Origin: Shewanella jiangmenensis
GTDB lineage: Bacteria > Pseudomonadota > Gammaproteobacteria > Enterobacterales > Shewanellaceae
Assembly: GCF_018596335.1 (NCBI RefSeq)
Contig: NZ_JAHEPS010000001.1
Span: forward strand, 744,001-808,000
Direction: 5' to 3'
DNA: 64,000 bases
The translations under genes and the position numbers were made by a program. The notes below the pieces were generated by a model that did no database searches, had not been told where the DNA came from, and saw nothing but the letters and a program-made list of their open reading frames with translations. Shown here piece after piece: positions 53,667-62,031 of this stretch (within the stretch, counting starts at the first letter, position 1; the number at the start of each line of letters is the position of its first letter).

Positions 53667-54707
53667 ATGGAATATCGTCGCCTGCCCCACTCCAGCCTTG
53701 AAGTCAGTACCCTGTGCCTTGGCACCATGACCTGGGGCGAACAAAATACCCAGGCCGAAGCCTTTGAGCAGCTCGACTACGCCATCGGCCGTGGCATCAA
53801 CTTTATCGATGCCGCCGAGATGTATCCGGTGCCGCCGCGCCCCGAAACCCAGGGGATGACCGAGCAGATCCTCGGCAACTACTTAAAAGCGCGCGGCAAC
53901 CGCGATGATCTCATCATCGCCACCAAGATTTGCGCCCACGGCGGCAAAGGCGATTTTATCCGCCCCAAGATGGCGCTCGACTGGAATAATATCCATCAGG
54001 CGGTGGATGCCTCGCTTACCCGTTTAGGCGTAGACACCATCGACCTGTATCAGCTGCATTGGCCCGACCGCAACACCAACTTCTTCGGCGAGCTGATGTA
54101 CAAGCGCGATGACGCGGAGCATCAGACACCGATTATCGAAACCCTCGAGGCACTGGCTGAGCTTATCCGCCTTGGCAAAATCCGCTACATCGGCGTGTCG
54201 AACGAAACGCCCTGGGGGATCATGAAATACCTGCACCTGGCAGACAAACACGGCCTGCCGCGCATAGTGTCGGTGCAGAATCCTTACAACCTGCTCAATC
54301 GCAGTTTTGAAGTGGGCATGAGTGAAATCAGCCACAGAGAAGAGCTGCCGCTGCTGGCCTACTCGCCACTGGCGTTTGGCACCCTGACCGGCAAGTACCA
54401 AAATGGCAACTGGCCGGAAAAGGCGCGCCTGACTCTGTTTAAACGCTTTGCACGTTACACCGGCAGCGATACCGCCAAGGCCGCCACCGACGCCTATGTC
54501 AAACTCGCCGTGGAGTTTGGCCTGAGCCCGGCGCAGATGGCACTCGCCTTTGTAAACAGCCGCAGCTTCGTTGGCAGCAACATCATAGGCGCCACCAACC
54601 TTGAGCAGCTCAAAGAGAATATCGACAGCCTGGATGTGCGTCTGCCCGATGAACTCTTATCGCGCATCAACGCCCTTGGTGAAGTCTACCGCCTGCCCTG
54701 CCCCTGA
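53667..54707 (+). CDS. tas: aldo/keto reductase Tas
   Basis: This NADPH-dependent oxidoreductase has 346 residues, the exact length of E. coli Tas. It shares the start M-E-Y-R-R-L-P-H-S-S-L-E-V-S-T-L, T-M-T-W-G-E-Q-N, the catalytic Y in A-E-M-Y-P-V-P-P-R-P-E-T-Q-G, Q-L-H-W-P, and R-Y-I-G-V-S-N-E-T. Tas complements tyrosine/starvation mutants in E. coli; the natural substrate is unclear. AAGGA precedes the ATG at good spacing. Confidence 0.95.
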   Translation: MEYRRLPHSSLEVSTLCLGTMTWGEQNTQAEAFEQLDYAIGRGINFIDAAEMYPVPPRPETQGMTEQILGNYLKARGNRDDLIIATKICAHGGKGDFIRPKMALDWNNIHQAVDASLTRLGVDTIDLYQLHWPDRNTNFFGELMYKRDDAEHQTPIIETLEALAELIRLGKIRYIGVSNETPWGIMKYLHLADKHGLPRIVSVQNPYNLLNRSFEVGMSEISHREELPLLAYSPLAFGTLTGKYQNGNWPEKARLTLFKRFARYTGSDTAKAATDAYVKLAVEFGLSPAQMALAFVNSRSFVGSNIIGATNLEQLKENIDSLDVRLPDELLSRINALGEVYRLPCP

Positions 54708-54748
54708 TGCGTTGAAAAGCAGCGCAAGCAAATATAGCCTCAACCCCA

Positions 54749-54771
54749 GCGCGGCCTTGCAATGGCCGCGC
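54749..54771 (+). terminator. GC-rich hairpin between tas and csdA, terminator-like without a T-tract
   Basis: GCGCGGCC-TTGCAAT-GGCCGCGC is a perfect 8-bp stem 42 bp past the tas stop. No T-run follows, so termination is uncertain. Confidence 0.45.
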
Positions 54772-54846
54772 AAATCCTTAAAGATCGCAGCAGTGCTTTT
54801 TTCTGGCTCCTTTTTGGCCTTAACTTGCTTGCAGTGACAGTTTTTG

Positions 54847-56085
54847 ATGGATATTTCCAGCCTTCGCGCCCAGTTTCCCGCCCTTGACCAACAGATAGGT
54901 GACTATCCGCTGGTATATCTCGACACCGCTGCCACCAGCCAAAAGCCGCGGCAGGTGCTCGATGCTATGACGCAGTTTTTAGCGACCGACAATGCCAACG
55001 TGCACCGCGCCGCCCACACACTGTCGGCCCGCGCCACCGCAAGTTACGAGGCCGTGCGCGCCAAAGTGCAGGCCTTTATCAGGGCATCGCGCCGTGAAGA
55101 GGTGATTTTCACCCACGGCACCACAGAGGCCATCAATCTGGTTGCCCATGGCTTAACGGCGCAATTTGGCCCGGGCGACATCATTCTTGTCGACAGCGCC
55201 GCCCACCACGCCAATCTGGTGCCCTGGCAGGAGCTTGCCAAACGCAGCGGCGCAAGAGTTGTACCTATCCCCTTAAGCGCCGATCTTCGTCTCGATGAAG
55301 CCGCCTTCGATGGGCTGTTAACTGAAAACGTAAAGCTGGTGGCACTCAGCCACATCTCCAACGTGCTTGGCACAGTGAATGACGTTAAGCGCCTTTGTGC
55401 CAAGGCCCGCGCCAAGGGTGCACTTACCCTGGTGGATGGCGCTCAGGCAGTGGCGCACCGGCAAGTGGATGTGGCTGATATAGAATGTGATTTTTACGTG
55501 TTCTCCGGCCATAAAATGTATGGCCCCGACGGCGTCGGCATACTCTTTGGCCGCTATGACGTGCTCGATACCCTCACGCCGCTGCTCACCGGCGGCGAGA
55601 TGATAAAAAGCGTGAGTTTTGATGGCAGCAGCTTTGGCGAGCTGCCAAACCGCCTCGAAGCAGGCACGCCGCCAATTGTGTCAGTGATTGGCCTTGGCGC
55701 CGCCATCGACTTTCTGAATGCCATCGACCGCGATGCGCTTAAGCAGCATGAAGAGGAGCTGATGCGCTGCCTCACCCAAGGCCTTGCCGCCATCCCGGCG
55801 GTCAAGCTCTATGGCAGCGCCGGTGACACAAGGCTACCGCCGGAAAACAGCGGCGCCGTGGCCTTTAACCTTGCCGATGAGCATCATCAGGACGTGGGCA
55901 TACTGCTCGATAAATACGGCATTGCGGTGCGCTGCGGCCACCACTGCGCCATGCCGCTGATGGCACTGATAGGGATTAAAGGCTGCTGCCGCGCCTCCAT
56001 CGGGCTTTATACCAGCAAGGACGACATCGACCGTTTTGTTGCCGCGCTTAAAGACTGCGCCGAGCTGCTGGGGCTGGATGACTAA
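54847..56085 (+). CDS. csdA: cysteine desulfurase CsdA
   Basis: CsdA is a PLP enzyme that takes sulfur from cysteine and hands it to CsdE for Fe-S and other sulfur pathways. ATG 54847 is preferred to TTG 54844, giving 412 residues. Motifs are Y-L-D-T-A-A-T-S-Q-K-P, T-H-G-T-T-E-A-I-N, the PLP lysine in S-G-H-K-M-Y-G-P, and the persulfide cysteine in V-R-C-G-H-H-C-A-M-P-L-M. The group II (SufS/CsdA) features and the following csdE support CsdA over SufS or IscS. Confidence 0.94.
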   Translation: MDISSLRAQFPALDQQIGDYPLVYLDTAATSQKPRQVLDAMTQFLATDNANVHRAAHTLSARATASYEAVRAKVQAFIRASRREEVIFTHGTTEAINLVAHGLTAQFGPGDIILVDSAAHHANLVPWQELAKRSGARVVPIPLSADLRLDEAAFDGLLTENVKLVALSHISNVLGTVNDVKRLCAKARAKGALTLVDGAQAVAHRQVDVADIECDFYVFSGHKMYGPDGVGILFGRYDVLDTLTPLLTGGEMIKSVSFDGSSFGELPNRLEAGTPPIVSVIGLGAAIDFLNAIDRDALKQHEEELMRCLTQGLAAIPAVKLYGSAGDTRLPPENSGAVAFNLADEHHQDVGILLDKYGIAVRCGHHCAMPLMALIGIKGCCRASIGLYTSKDDIDRFVAALKDCAELLGLDD

Positions 56086-56131
56086 CCCCGCCGCTTATAT
56101 TCACCCCAATTCATCCATTTCAGAGGACAGC

Positions 56132-56617
56132 ATGTCTGACATCAAGCCCGAAAGTCAGCCACAGGCGAGCGACTTTGCCGCGCGCCACAGCGCCAGTCAG
56201 GATGCCCTGCGTGCGCTCGGTATGCAGGTTGAAAGCGCGCCCAACTGGCAGGAAAAATACCGCGCCCTGATGCTGGGCGGCAAGGCGCTGATGCCGCTGC
56301 CGGACCAGTGGCAACAGGACGCAGCCAGGGTGCGCGGCTGCGAAAGCGCCGCCTGGCTTTATCATCACAGCCTTGGCGCAGATGATAACAAGCGCCACTA
56401 CTTTATTGCCGCATCCGATGCCCGTATTGTTAATGGTCTGATTGCCCTGCTGCTTGGGCAACTCTCAGGGCAAACCACAGAACATATTTGCACCTTTGAT
56501 ATTGAAGCGTATTTTCGTAGCATAGGGCTTGAAGGCCAGCTCAGTCCGTCCCGTACCAATGGCCTTTACGCCCTGGCGCAGGCCATCAAAGCCTTTGCAA
56601 CACAGGACCCTCACTGA
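56132..56617 (+). CDS. csdE: sulfur acceptor protein CsdE (SufE family)
   Basis: CsdE takes persulfide sulfur from CsdA. ATG 56132 with AGAGGA upstream gives 161 residues; the frame continues upstream over the end of csdA but with no ribosome-binding site. The SufE motif V-R-G-C-E-S-A-A-W-L places the acceptor Cys near residue 70. L-I-M/A-L-L-L-G-x-x-S-G and L-S-P-S-R-T-N-G-L-Y are also typical. It lies 46 bp after csdA. Confidence 0.93.
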   Translation: MSDIKPESQPQASDFAARHSASQDALRALGMQVESAPNWQEKYRALMLGGKALMPLPDQWQQDAARVRGCESAAWLYHHSLGADDNKRHYFIAASDARIVNGLIALLLGQLSGQTTEHICTFDIEAYFRSIGLEGQLSPSRTNGLYALAQAIKAFATQDPH

Positions 56618-56634
56618 CTGTTTAAGGAGTAAAC

Positions 56635-57789
56635 ATGACAGACATCCACAAGCGCGCGCTGATAAAAGCCATGGGCGCCGGGGCTTTGCTGGCGGGACTG
56701 CCGCTGACAAGCCTCGCCAAAACCCAGGCCGCCAAGGCTAAAGGCTTGCCGCTGTATATCGATGGTCTGTCATTTTTGCCAAGCGATTTAAGCGACCTGA
56801 AGGCATCCAGACTCAGTGCCTTTTTGTGTGACATTTCCGCCATCGAAGAAGTGAAGCAGGAAGACGGCACTGTCAATTACAAACGCACCTACAACGCCTG
56901 CATGAAGTCCATCACCGAGGCGGCGCAAACGGTAAAAGACAACCCCAGCTTGCTGATGCAGGGCCTGCGCGGCGCCGATATTGAGCTAGCCCACAAGCAG
57001 GGCCGCACCGCAGTGTTTTTTCAAATTCAGGGCGCCGACTGCGTCGAAGAGCGCCTCTCCCAGGTGGATGAGTTTTATCAGCACGGCCTTAGGGTGCTGC
57101 AGCTGACCCACCACTACGGCAACAGTTTTGCCGGCGGCGCCCTCGACTACAACAACCGTGGCGGCCAGGATTTACCCCTTACGCCAAAGGGTTACGCCTT
57201 GGTGGATAAACTTAATGACAGCGGCATTCTGCTCGACTTAAGCCACTCGTCCGAGCAAACCGCGCTGGATGCCATTAGCGCCTCCCGCATGCCCGTGGTT
57301 CAAAGCCACGGCGCCGTACGCGCCATCGTCAATCACGCCCGCTGCTCGCCCGACAGCGTTATCCGCGCCATCGCCGATAACGGCGGCGTGTTCGGGGTGT
57401 TTATGATGAGCTTCTGGCTCACCAACGACCCAAAGCCCACCACGGCCCATTATCTTGCCCAGCTTAAACATGTGGCCAACATAGGCGGCATCGATGCTGT
57501 CGCCATTGCCAACGATTATCCGCTGCGCGGCCAGGAAAACCTGCTCAAACTCAATAACGATAACGCTGAAGGGGTAAAAGAGTACCTTGAGTGGTGGCAC
57601 AGCCTGCGCGCCAAAAAAGTGCTCGGCTTTGACCATGAGCCGCAGCATGTGGTCATCCCCGAGCTTAATCACATCGAGCGCATGTCGCGCATCCACGATG
57701 CCCTCAAAGGAGCGGGATTCAGCGCCAGCGACACAGATAAAATCATCGGCGGCAACTGGCAGCGGGTGCTGAGTCAGGTATTGGTGTAG
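56635..57789 (+). CDS. M19 (renal dipeptidase) family protein lacking several metal ligands
   Basis: The 384-residue product has an N-terminal Tat-like signal with K-R-A-L-I-K-A-M-G instead of R-R. The (beta/alpha)8 dipeptidase fold is recognised from L-T-H-H-Y-G-N-S-F-A, N-R-G-G-Q-D-L-P-L-T-P-K-G, the metal-site D-L-S-H-S-S, and S-H-G-A-V-R-A-I-V-N-H-A-R. The family's first ligand motif H-x-D is replaced by I-D-G-L-S-F, and the bridging Glu by Gln in Q-I-Q-G-A-D-C. It may be inactive or bind one metal. AAGGAGTAA precedes the ATG. It lies 18 bp after csdE, probably cotranscribed. Confidence 0.85.
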   Translation: MTDIHKRALIKAMGAGALLAGLPLTSLAKTQAAKAKGLPLYIDGLSFLPSDLSDLKASRLSAFLCDISAIEEVKQEDGTVNYKRTYNACMKSITEAAQTVKDNPSLLMQGLRGADIELAHKQGRTAVFFQIQGADCVEERLSQVDEFYQHGLRVLQLTHHYGNSFAGGALDYNNRGGQDLPLTPKGYALVDKLNDSGILLDLSHSSEQTALDAISASRMPVVQSHGAVRAIVNHARCSPDSVIRAIADNGGVFGVFMMSFWLTNDPKPTTAHYLAQLKHVANIGGIDAVAIANDYPLRGQENLLKLNNDNAEGVKEYLEWWHSLRAKKVLGFDHEPQHVVIPELNHIERMSRIHDALKGAGFSASDTDKIIGGNWQRVLSQVLV

Positions 57790-57810
57790 TCAGAGACTGA
57801 CCCTCAACGC

Positions 57811-57836
57811 AAAAGCCCGCTGATGCGGGCTTTTTT
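57811..57836 (+). terminator. terminator of the csdA-csdE-M19 unit
   Basis: AAAAGCCCGC-TGAT-GCGGGCTTTTTT is a perfect stem 22 bp after the stop. Confidence 0.93.
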
Positions 57837-58040
57837 GCAAATTGAGTTAGGCTAACCTTTGGTTTAGTGACTGTTTTGCCCGTGCCTGCACCAAAAAGCA
57901 CGCAGTTTACGAAGCGTACGCCTTTGTTTTAATGCCAGATAAACGTTTGATCTTTTGAAGATTCAACAGAATGGCTGAACAGATTTCTGCCGGTCGCTAA
58001 CTAGAATAAGCGCTCAGTTTTCAACGAGAGAGCGCTCATT

Positions 58041-58196
58041 ATGATGTCCCTCATCTTCCTGTTATTCCTCATAACATGCCTGCTGATCATCAAGAATAAA
58101 CGCAAACCCGCTTATGTGATGTTTGCTGTCAGCTGCGTGGCGACCCTGTATTGGTTCAGCTTCCACGCCACCGATCCGCTGCCAATCTTGCTATAA
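58041..58196 (+). CDS. DUF5993-type small membrane protein coupled to DsbB-like gene
   Basis: This 51-residue frame is ATG 58041 to TAA 58196. It has one or two hydrophobic helices (about 2-18 and 27-42) and a basic K-N-K-R-K-P loop. It ends F-H-A-T-D-P-L-P-I-L-L, and the H-A-T-D-P-L ending is the hallmark I recall for DUF5993 proteins, which commonly precede disulfide-bond protein B genes. A GAGAG site precedes it. The DsbB-like start follows the stop by 10 bp, so the two are cotranscribed and probably act together. Confidence 0.78.
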   Translation: MMSLIFLLFLITCLLIIKNKRKPAYVMFAVSCVATLYWFSFHATDPLPILL

Positions 58197-58206
58197 GGGG
58201 GAGATC

Positions 58207-58755
58207 ATGTCAGAAACCTTATCCCGTCACCTCAACGCCCTCGGCGCGCTCGCAGTATCCCTGGTGCTGCTGTTTGCCTTTTACTCCCAATTTGTCGATG
58301 GCGACCTGCCCTGCCCGCTGTGCCTGTTGCAGCGAATCGGCTTTGTGGCGGTGTTAATGGGCCTGTGTGCCAACGTGGTATTCGGGCCGCATCCAAAACA
58401 CTATGCCATGATGATAATCGGCGCCCTAATCGGCGGTGCTATTGCCCTCAGGCAGGTGGCACTGCACGTGATCCCGGGCACCCCATTTTATGGCGACGCC
58501 TTTTTTGGCTATCACTTCTACACCTGGGCCTTTATCGTGTTTGGCATCATCATATTCGGCAGCGCCATCATCATGTCCTTTGGCGAGCAATATCAACATG
58601 ATGTGAGCAGCACATTCGCCGAGCAGTCGCCGTTTTTGAAGTTTTCGGTAGCCGTGGTGTTCGTGGTGATTTTGCTCAATCTTCTGTCTACCTTCGCCGA
58701 GTGCGGGCCGCTGGTTTGCCCCGACAATCCCACCGAATACTGGTTATTCAGTTAA
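58207..58755 (+). CDS. disulfide bond formation protein B family (DsbB-like)
   Basis: From ATG 58207 (AAGGGGGAG upstream) the product has 182 residues and four to five hydrophobic helices. C-P-L-C-L-L-Q-R follows the first helix, matching the quinone-linked C-x-x-C loop of DsbB. A second cysteine pair lies near the C-terminus in E-C-G-P-L-V-C-P-D. DsbB reoxidises a periplasmic thiol oxidase such as DsbA using quinone. The C-terminal cysteine position differs from E. coli DsbB, as in the DsbB-like group accompanying DUF5993. No DsbA gene is adjacent; DsbC is at 3.7 kb. Confidence 0.85.
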   Translation: MSETLSRHLNALGALAVSLVLLFAFYSQFVDGDLPCPLCLLQRIGFVAVLMGLCANVVFGPHPKHYAMMIIGALIGGAIALRQVALHVIPGTPFYGDAFFGYHFYTWAFIVFGIIIFGSAIIMSFGEQYQHDVSSTFAEQSPFLKFSVAVVFVVILLNLLSTFAECGPLVCPDNPTEYWLFS

Positions 58756-58788
58756 GGCGCTGCAAACGGCTGCCCGCCGCTGGGGCAC

Positions 58789-58814
58789 AAAAAAGCCCGC
58801 ATTGGCGGGCTTTT
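58789..58814 (+). terminator. bidirectional terminator between the DsbB-like gene and DUF368
   Basis: AAAAAAGCCCGC-ATTG-GCGGGCTTTT is a perfect 6-bp stem with A and T runs between convergent genes. Confidence 0.92.
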
Positions 58815-58833
58815 GCGTTAACGCTCGAGGCCA

Positions 58834-59757
58834 TCAATGGTTCGGCTTAGCGGCGCCCAGCTTTTCAATCACCAGCACCAAGCCTATGCCGAACAACGCA
58901 CAGGCAATCGCGAGCATCAGCTCAGATGGCTGACCGCTGATTTGCTCAAACGCCCAGGGGCTCAAGTTTTGCTGATCCACAGGCACCTGCTCGCCGTGGG
59001 AGTTGGTGCGCCAACTCAGGGTTTCTTTCCAGGGCCAGATTTTGCCAAGGGTGCCGAGCATCAAGCCGGTGAGGAAGAAGATAGTCGCATCATGGAACTT
59101 ACGCAGCAGCAGCGACAGTACATGACTGAAACACAAAATGCCGCAAAGTGCGCCTAAGGCAAAGCAGGCAAGAATATCCAGCTGCAGCCCTTTAGCGGCC
59201 GCGAGCACCGCAGGATAAAGCCCGAGCAGCAGCAGAATAAAGCTGCCGGAAATGCCCGGCAGCAGCATGGCGCAAATGGCCAGCGCGCCGCCCCAGAACA
59301 CGTTGAAATAGGTGGCGGGAATTTCGGTTGGTGACAGCACGGTAATACCCCATGCCACAAAGGTGCCAAGGGCAAAGAGGGCAATCCGGCCTGCGCCAAA
59401 GCCTTTAACCTGACGCAGCATATGCCACACCGACACCAAAATCAGGCCAAAGAAGAAGGACCACACCGGAATAGGATGATGGGTAAGTAAATAGGAAATC
59501 AGCTTGGCGAGGCTGAAAATGCTGGTAAGTATGCCGCCAAGCAGACACACCAGAAAGGTGCCGTTGATTTTTTCCCACGCCGCTTTGGCGCCTTCGTGAC
59601 GGATGGTTTTGATTAACCCCGGATTAATCGCCCGCACACTGTCGAGCAGCTTATCGAGGATCCCTGTGATAAACGCGATGGTGCCACCGGATACACCCGG
59701 CACCACATCGGCAGCCCCCATGGCCAGTCCCTTCAGATACGTCAAAAAGTAATTCAC
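58834..59757 (-). CDS. DUF368 membrane protein (polyprenyl-phosphate translocase candidate)
   Basis: The start is GTG 59757 with AGAGGGA upstream, giving 307 residues. About eight hydrophobic helices and A-D-V-V-P-G-V-S-G-G-T-I-A-F, M-L-L-P-G-I-S-G-S-F-I-L-L-L-L-G are the repeated signature of DUF368. Some family members have been reported to recycle undecaprenyl phosphate across the membrane for cell-envelope synthesis; whether this one does is inference. It is transcribed alone. Confidence 0.9.
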   Translation of the reverse strand: MNYFLTYLKGLAMGAADVVPGVSGGTIAFITGILDKLLDSVRAINPGLIKTIRHEGAKAAWEKINGTFLVCLLGGILTSIFSLAKLISYLLTHHPIPVWSFFFGLILVSVWHMLRQVKGFGAGRIALFALGTFVAWGITVLSPTEIPATYFNVFWGGALAICAMLLPGISGSFILLLLGLYPAVLAAAKGLQLDILACFALGALCGILCFSHVLSLLLRKFHDATIFFLTGLMLGTLGKIWPWKETLSWRTNSHGEQVPVDQQNLSPWAFEQISGQPSELMLAIACALFGIGLVLVIEKLGAAKPNH

Positions 59758-59974
59758 AACATCCCTCTAGCAAGATTTCAATTCTGCCGGCGACAGCGCC
59801 GCTTGTGTGGCGCGATTATATGTCTGCCCACCCTTTCCTGAAAATGAACTTTGCATCATCTTGCGCTTGTCGTTGGTTAACGGCGTGTTACACTGCCAGC
59901 AAACAAACAGGCCAGACCAGTTGCAATCTTATCCATCACAACTCCGGCCGACTATAAAGCACAGGAAGCAAACC

Positions 59975-60451
59975 ATGACAGGCAAACCCAACAAGGTGAT
60001 GGCGCTTTATCAAAAGTTGATACCCTATCCCTTTGGCAGAATCATCTTTTCCAAAATGGTGGCGCGGATGGCGCCCTACTTTGGCACCATCAAACCACTC
60101 ATCACCGAGCTTAAACCCAACCACTGCGAATGCCTTATCAAGAAGCGCCACGCGGTGCATAACCACATTAAAACCGTGCACGTGATTGCCATCTGCAACG
60201 GTCTGGAAATGGCGATGGGCGTGATGGCCGAAGCCTCAATCCCGCCGCATCTGCGCTGGATCCCCAAGGGCATGAGCCTGGATTACACCGCCAAGGCGGG
60301 CAGCGATATCCGCTGCGTGGCCGAAGTCAGGCCCGAAGATTGGCAGGAAGGGGATTTACTGGTGCCGGTAACCGCCTACGATAAAGACAATGTGGTGGTG
60401 GTAAAAGGCCATATCAAACTGTGGATTTCGCAAAAGCCGCCCAAAGTCTAA
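59975..60451 (+). CDS. DUF4442 hotdog-fold protein (thioesterase-like)
   Basis: From ATG 59975 (AGGAAG upstream) the product has 158 residues; the frame extends upstream without a site. The pattern P-Y-F-G-T-I-K-P, H-N-H-I-K-T-V-H-V-I-A-I-C-N-G-L-E-M-A, and Y-T-A-K-A fits the DUF4442 hotdog fold related to acyl-CoA thioesterases. The substrate is unknown. A terminator follows at 60466, shared with the convergent rsuA-like gene. Confidence 0.85.
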   Translation: MTGKPNKVMALYQKLIPYPFGRIIFSKMVARMAPYFGTIKPLITELKPNHCECLIKKRHAVHNHIKTVHVIAICNGLEMAMGVMAEASIPPHLRWIPKGMSLDYTAKAGSDIRCVAEVRPEDWQEGDLLVPVTAYDKDNVVVVKGHIKLWISQKPPKV

Positions 60452-60465
60452 GCATCTTTTAAACG

Positions 60466-60493
60466 AAAAAAGACTGATTTATCAGTCTTTTTT
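60466..60493 (+). terminator. bidirectional terminator after DUF4442
   Basis: AAAAAAGACTGAT-TT-ATCAGTCTTTTTT is a perfect stem between convergent genes. Confidence 0.93.
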
Positions 60494-60506
60494 GTATCTG
60501 TCCTCT

Positions 60507-61238
60507 TTAAAGCCCTATCTGACCTTCACTCTGCTGGCAGGCACGTTTTTCATCGTCACTGAGTAGCCGCCACTGCCCCGGCGCAAGCTCAGGGTCGAGC
60601 GGCAGCGCCCCGATGCGAAAACGGTGCAGCGCTGTCACCCGGTTTTGAAAACGGCCGAACATACGCTTGATTTGATGATATTTGCCTTCATAAAGCTCCA
60701 CCTCCGCCTCATGTTCGCCAATAATCACAAGCTTCGCCGGCAAGGTAGTGATGTCTTCGGTTTCAAAGTAAAAGCCCTGGGCAAAGGCATAGATGTATTC
60801 CGGCGTCAGCGGCTTTTCGAGGGTCACCCGATAGGCTTTCGGCACATGGGCACCGGGCTGCATCATGGATTCCGACCAGCGGCTGTCGTTGGACAGGAGC
60901 ACCAGCCCCGAGGTGTTCAAATCAAGCCGCCCGACTATGTGCAGGCCGAGTCTAAGTGCCTCAGGAATAAGGTCGAGTACGGTTGCGTGCTCTTGGTCTA
61001 TGGTGGCCGACACCAGGCCCACAGGTTTATGCACCATCAAATAACGCGGCGTGTCGGCTCTTAGCGCTGTTTCATCAAGGTAAATCTGACTGAAAGGGCC
61101 GATTTGCGCCGAAGCCTCTTTGGCAAGGTCGCCATCCACAGTCACCCGCCCGGCTTTAATCAGCTCGCGGGCTGATTTTTTCGGCACATTCAAGGTTTTG
61201 GCCAGAAACACATCGAGCCGGCCACGGGGCGAAATCAT
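60507..61238 (-). CDS. rsuA: 16S rRNA pseudouridine synthase (RsuA family)
   Basis: RsuA makes pseudouridine 516 in 16S rRNA. The 243-residue product has an N-terminal S4 RNA-binding domain (R-L-D-V-F-L-A-K, K-A-G-R-V-T-V-D-G) and a catalytic domain with G-R-L-D-L-N-T-S-G-L-V-L-L (Asp nucleophile), P-K-A-Y-R-V-T-L and K-Y-H-Q-I-K-R-M-F. Close homology makes RsuA likely, but RluE/RluF-like relatives cannot be excluded. Its ATG overlaps the stop of the upstream regulator gene by 4 nt (ATGA), so translation is coupled. Confidence 0.85.
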   Translation of the reverse strand: MISPRGRLDVFLAKTLNVPKKSARELIKAGRVTVDGDLAKEASAQIGPFSQIYLDETALRADTPRYLMVHKPVGLVSATIDQEHATVLDLIPEALRLGLHIVGRLDLNTSGLVLLSNDSRWSESMMQPGAHVPKAYRVTLEKPLTPEYIYAFAQGFYFETEDITTLPAKLVIIGEHEAEVELYEGKYHQIKRMFGRFQNRVTALHRFRIGALPLDPELAPGQWRLLSDDEKRACQQSEGQIGL

Positions 61239-61870
61239 GCCTGATCCTTTGACTCAACCCAGCTTATGCGATAGCTGCAGCGGCGCGCGCCTTCGATAAT
61301 GTGTTCACTGCGCTCGACCGTCACGCCCTCGCCCAGCAGGCGGCGAAACAGCATAAGCTCCGAGCGGCAAAAGTTCTGACAGCTGCTGGCCGCCGCGCAG
61401 ATAGGGCAGTGATTTTCATACAACCACCAATGGTCGCCGTCCTGCTCGATGCTTGCCATATAGCCTTCTTCACTGCGAATAAGCGCAAGTATTCTGAGCC
61501 GCTCAGCCACAGTCTGCGCCCCTGCCATGCGTGCAAGGTACGCCGCCTCCGACGCCGCCTCGCGATGGCTGATGAGCGCGTCCATCCCCGCATCGCCAAA
61601 AATCACCTTTACCGAATCAATCAGCCGCAGCGTAAGTTCGCTGTGGCGGTCACCAAACTGGCTGTGGGCATCGTCAGTCAGCTTCCAGTAGCGCGCCGGA
61701 CGGCCACGCCCTTCGCTGATGTCATCAAAAGCCAGATTGCCTTCGGCCTCCATGGCCTGCAAATGCTGGCGCACCCCCATGGAGGTGAGCCCCAATGCAT
61801 CGGCAAGCCCAGCTGCCGTCATCGGGCCGTGCTGTTTCAGTAACTCGAGGATTTTTTGGCAGGTTTTCAT
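61235..61870 (-). CDS. SufR-like iron-sulfur winged-helix regulator
   Basis: The 211-residue product has an N-terminal winged helix (about 5-75; P-M-T-A-A-G-L-A-D-A-L-G-L-T-S-M-G-V-R-Q-H-L and R-G-R-P-A-R-Y-W). Four cysteines follow in N-H-C-P-I-C-A-A-A-S-S-C-Q-N-F-C (C-x2-C-x5-C-x3-C), the pattern of Fe-S cluster sensing SufR-type regulators. It probably represses from the dyad at 61930, which lies between it and the FMN reductase gene. It is translationally coupled to the RsuA-type gene, which is unusual. Confidence 0.88.
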   Translation of the reverse strand: MKTCQKILELLKQHGPMTAAGLADALGLTSMGVRQHLQAMEAEGNLAFDDISEGRGRPARYWKLTDDAHSQFGDRHSELTLRLIDSVKVIFGDAGMDALISHREAASEAAYLARMAGAQTVAERLRILALIRSEEGYMASIEQDGDHWWLYENHCPICAAASSCQNFCRSELMLFRRLLGEGVTVERSEHIIEGARRCSYRISWVESKDQA

Positions 61871-61929
61871 CGGTCCACCGGACGAATTTGAGATGTCGCT
61901 TGCGCTCTATTATCGACAACCAAGGTATT

Positions 61930-61951
61930 AAGTAAACTTTTTTATTTACTT
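61930..61951. promoter_or_regulatory. candidate SufR-like operator
   Basis: AAGTAAA-N8-TTTACTT is a perfect 7-bp dyad (61930-61936/61945-61951), about 60 bp upstream of the regulator start and 80 bp upstream of the FMN reductase. It is A/T-rich, like SufR-type sites I know of. Confidence 0.55.
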
Positions 61952-62031
61952 TTATCTTTACAGGATTAAATAAAGCATCTACCTTACAAATTAATTTAGA
62001 AACTAAAAACTTTACTAAAAGGTATCAGCCT

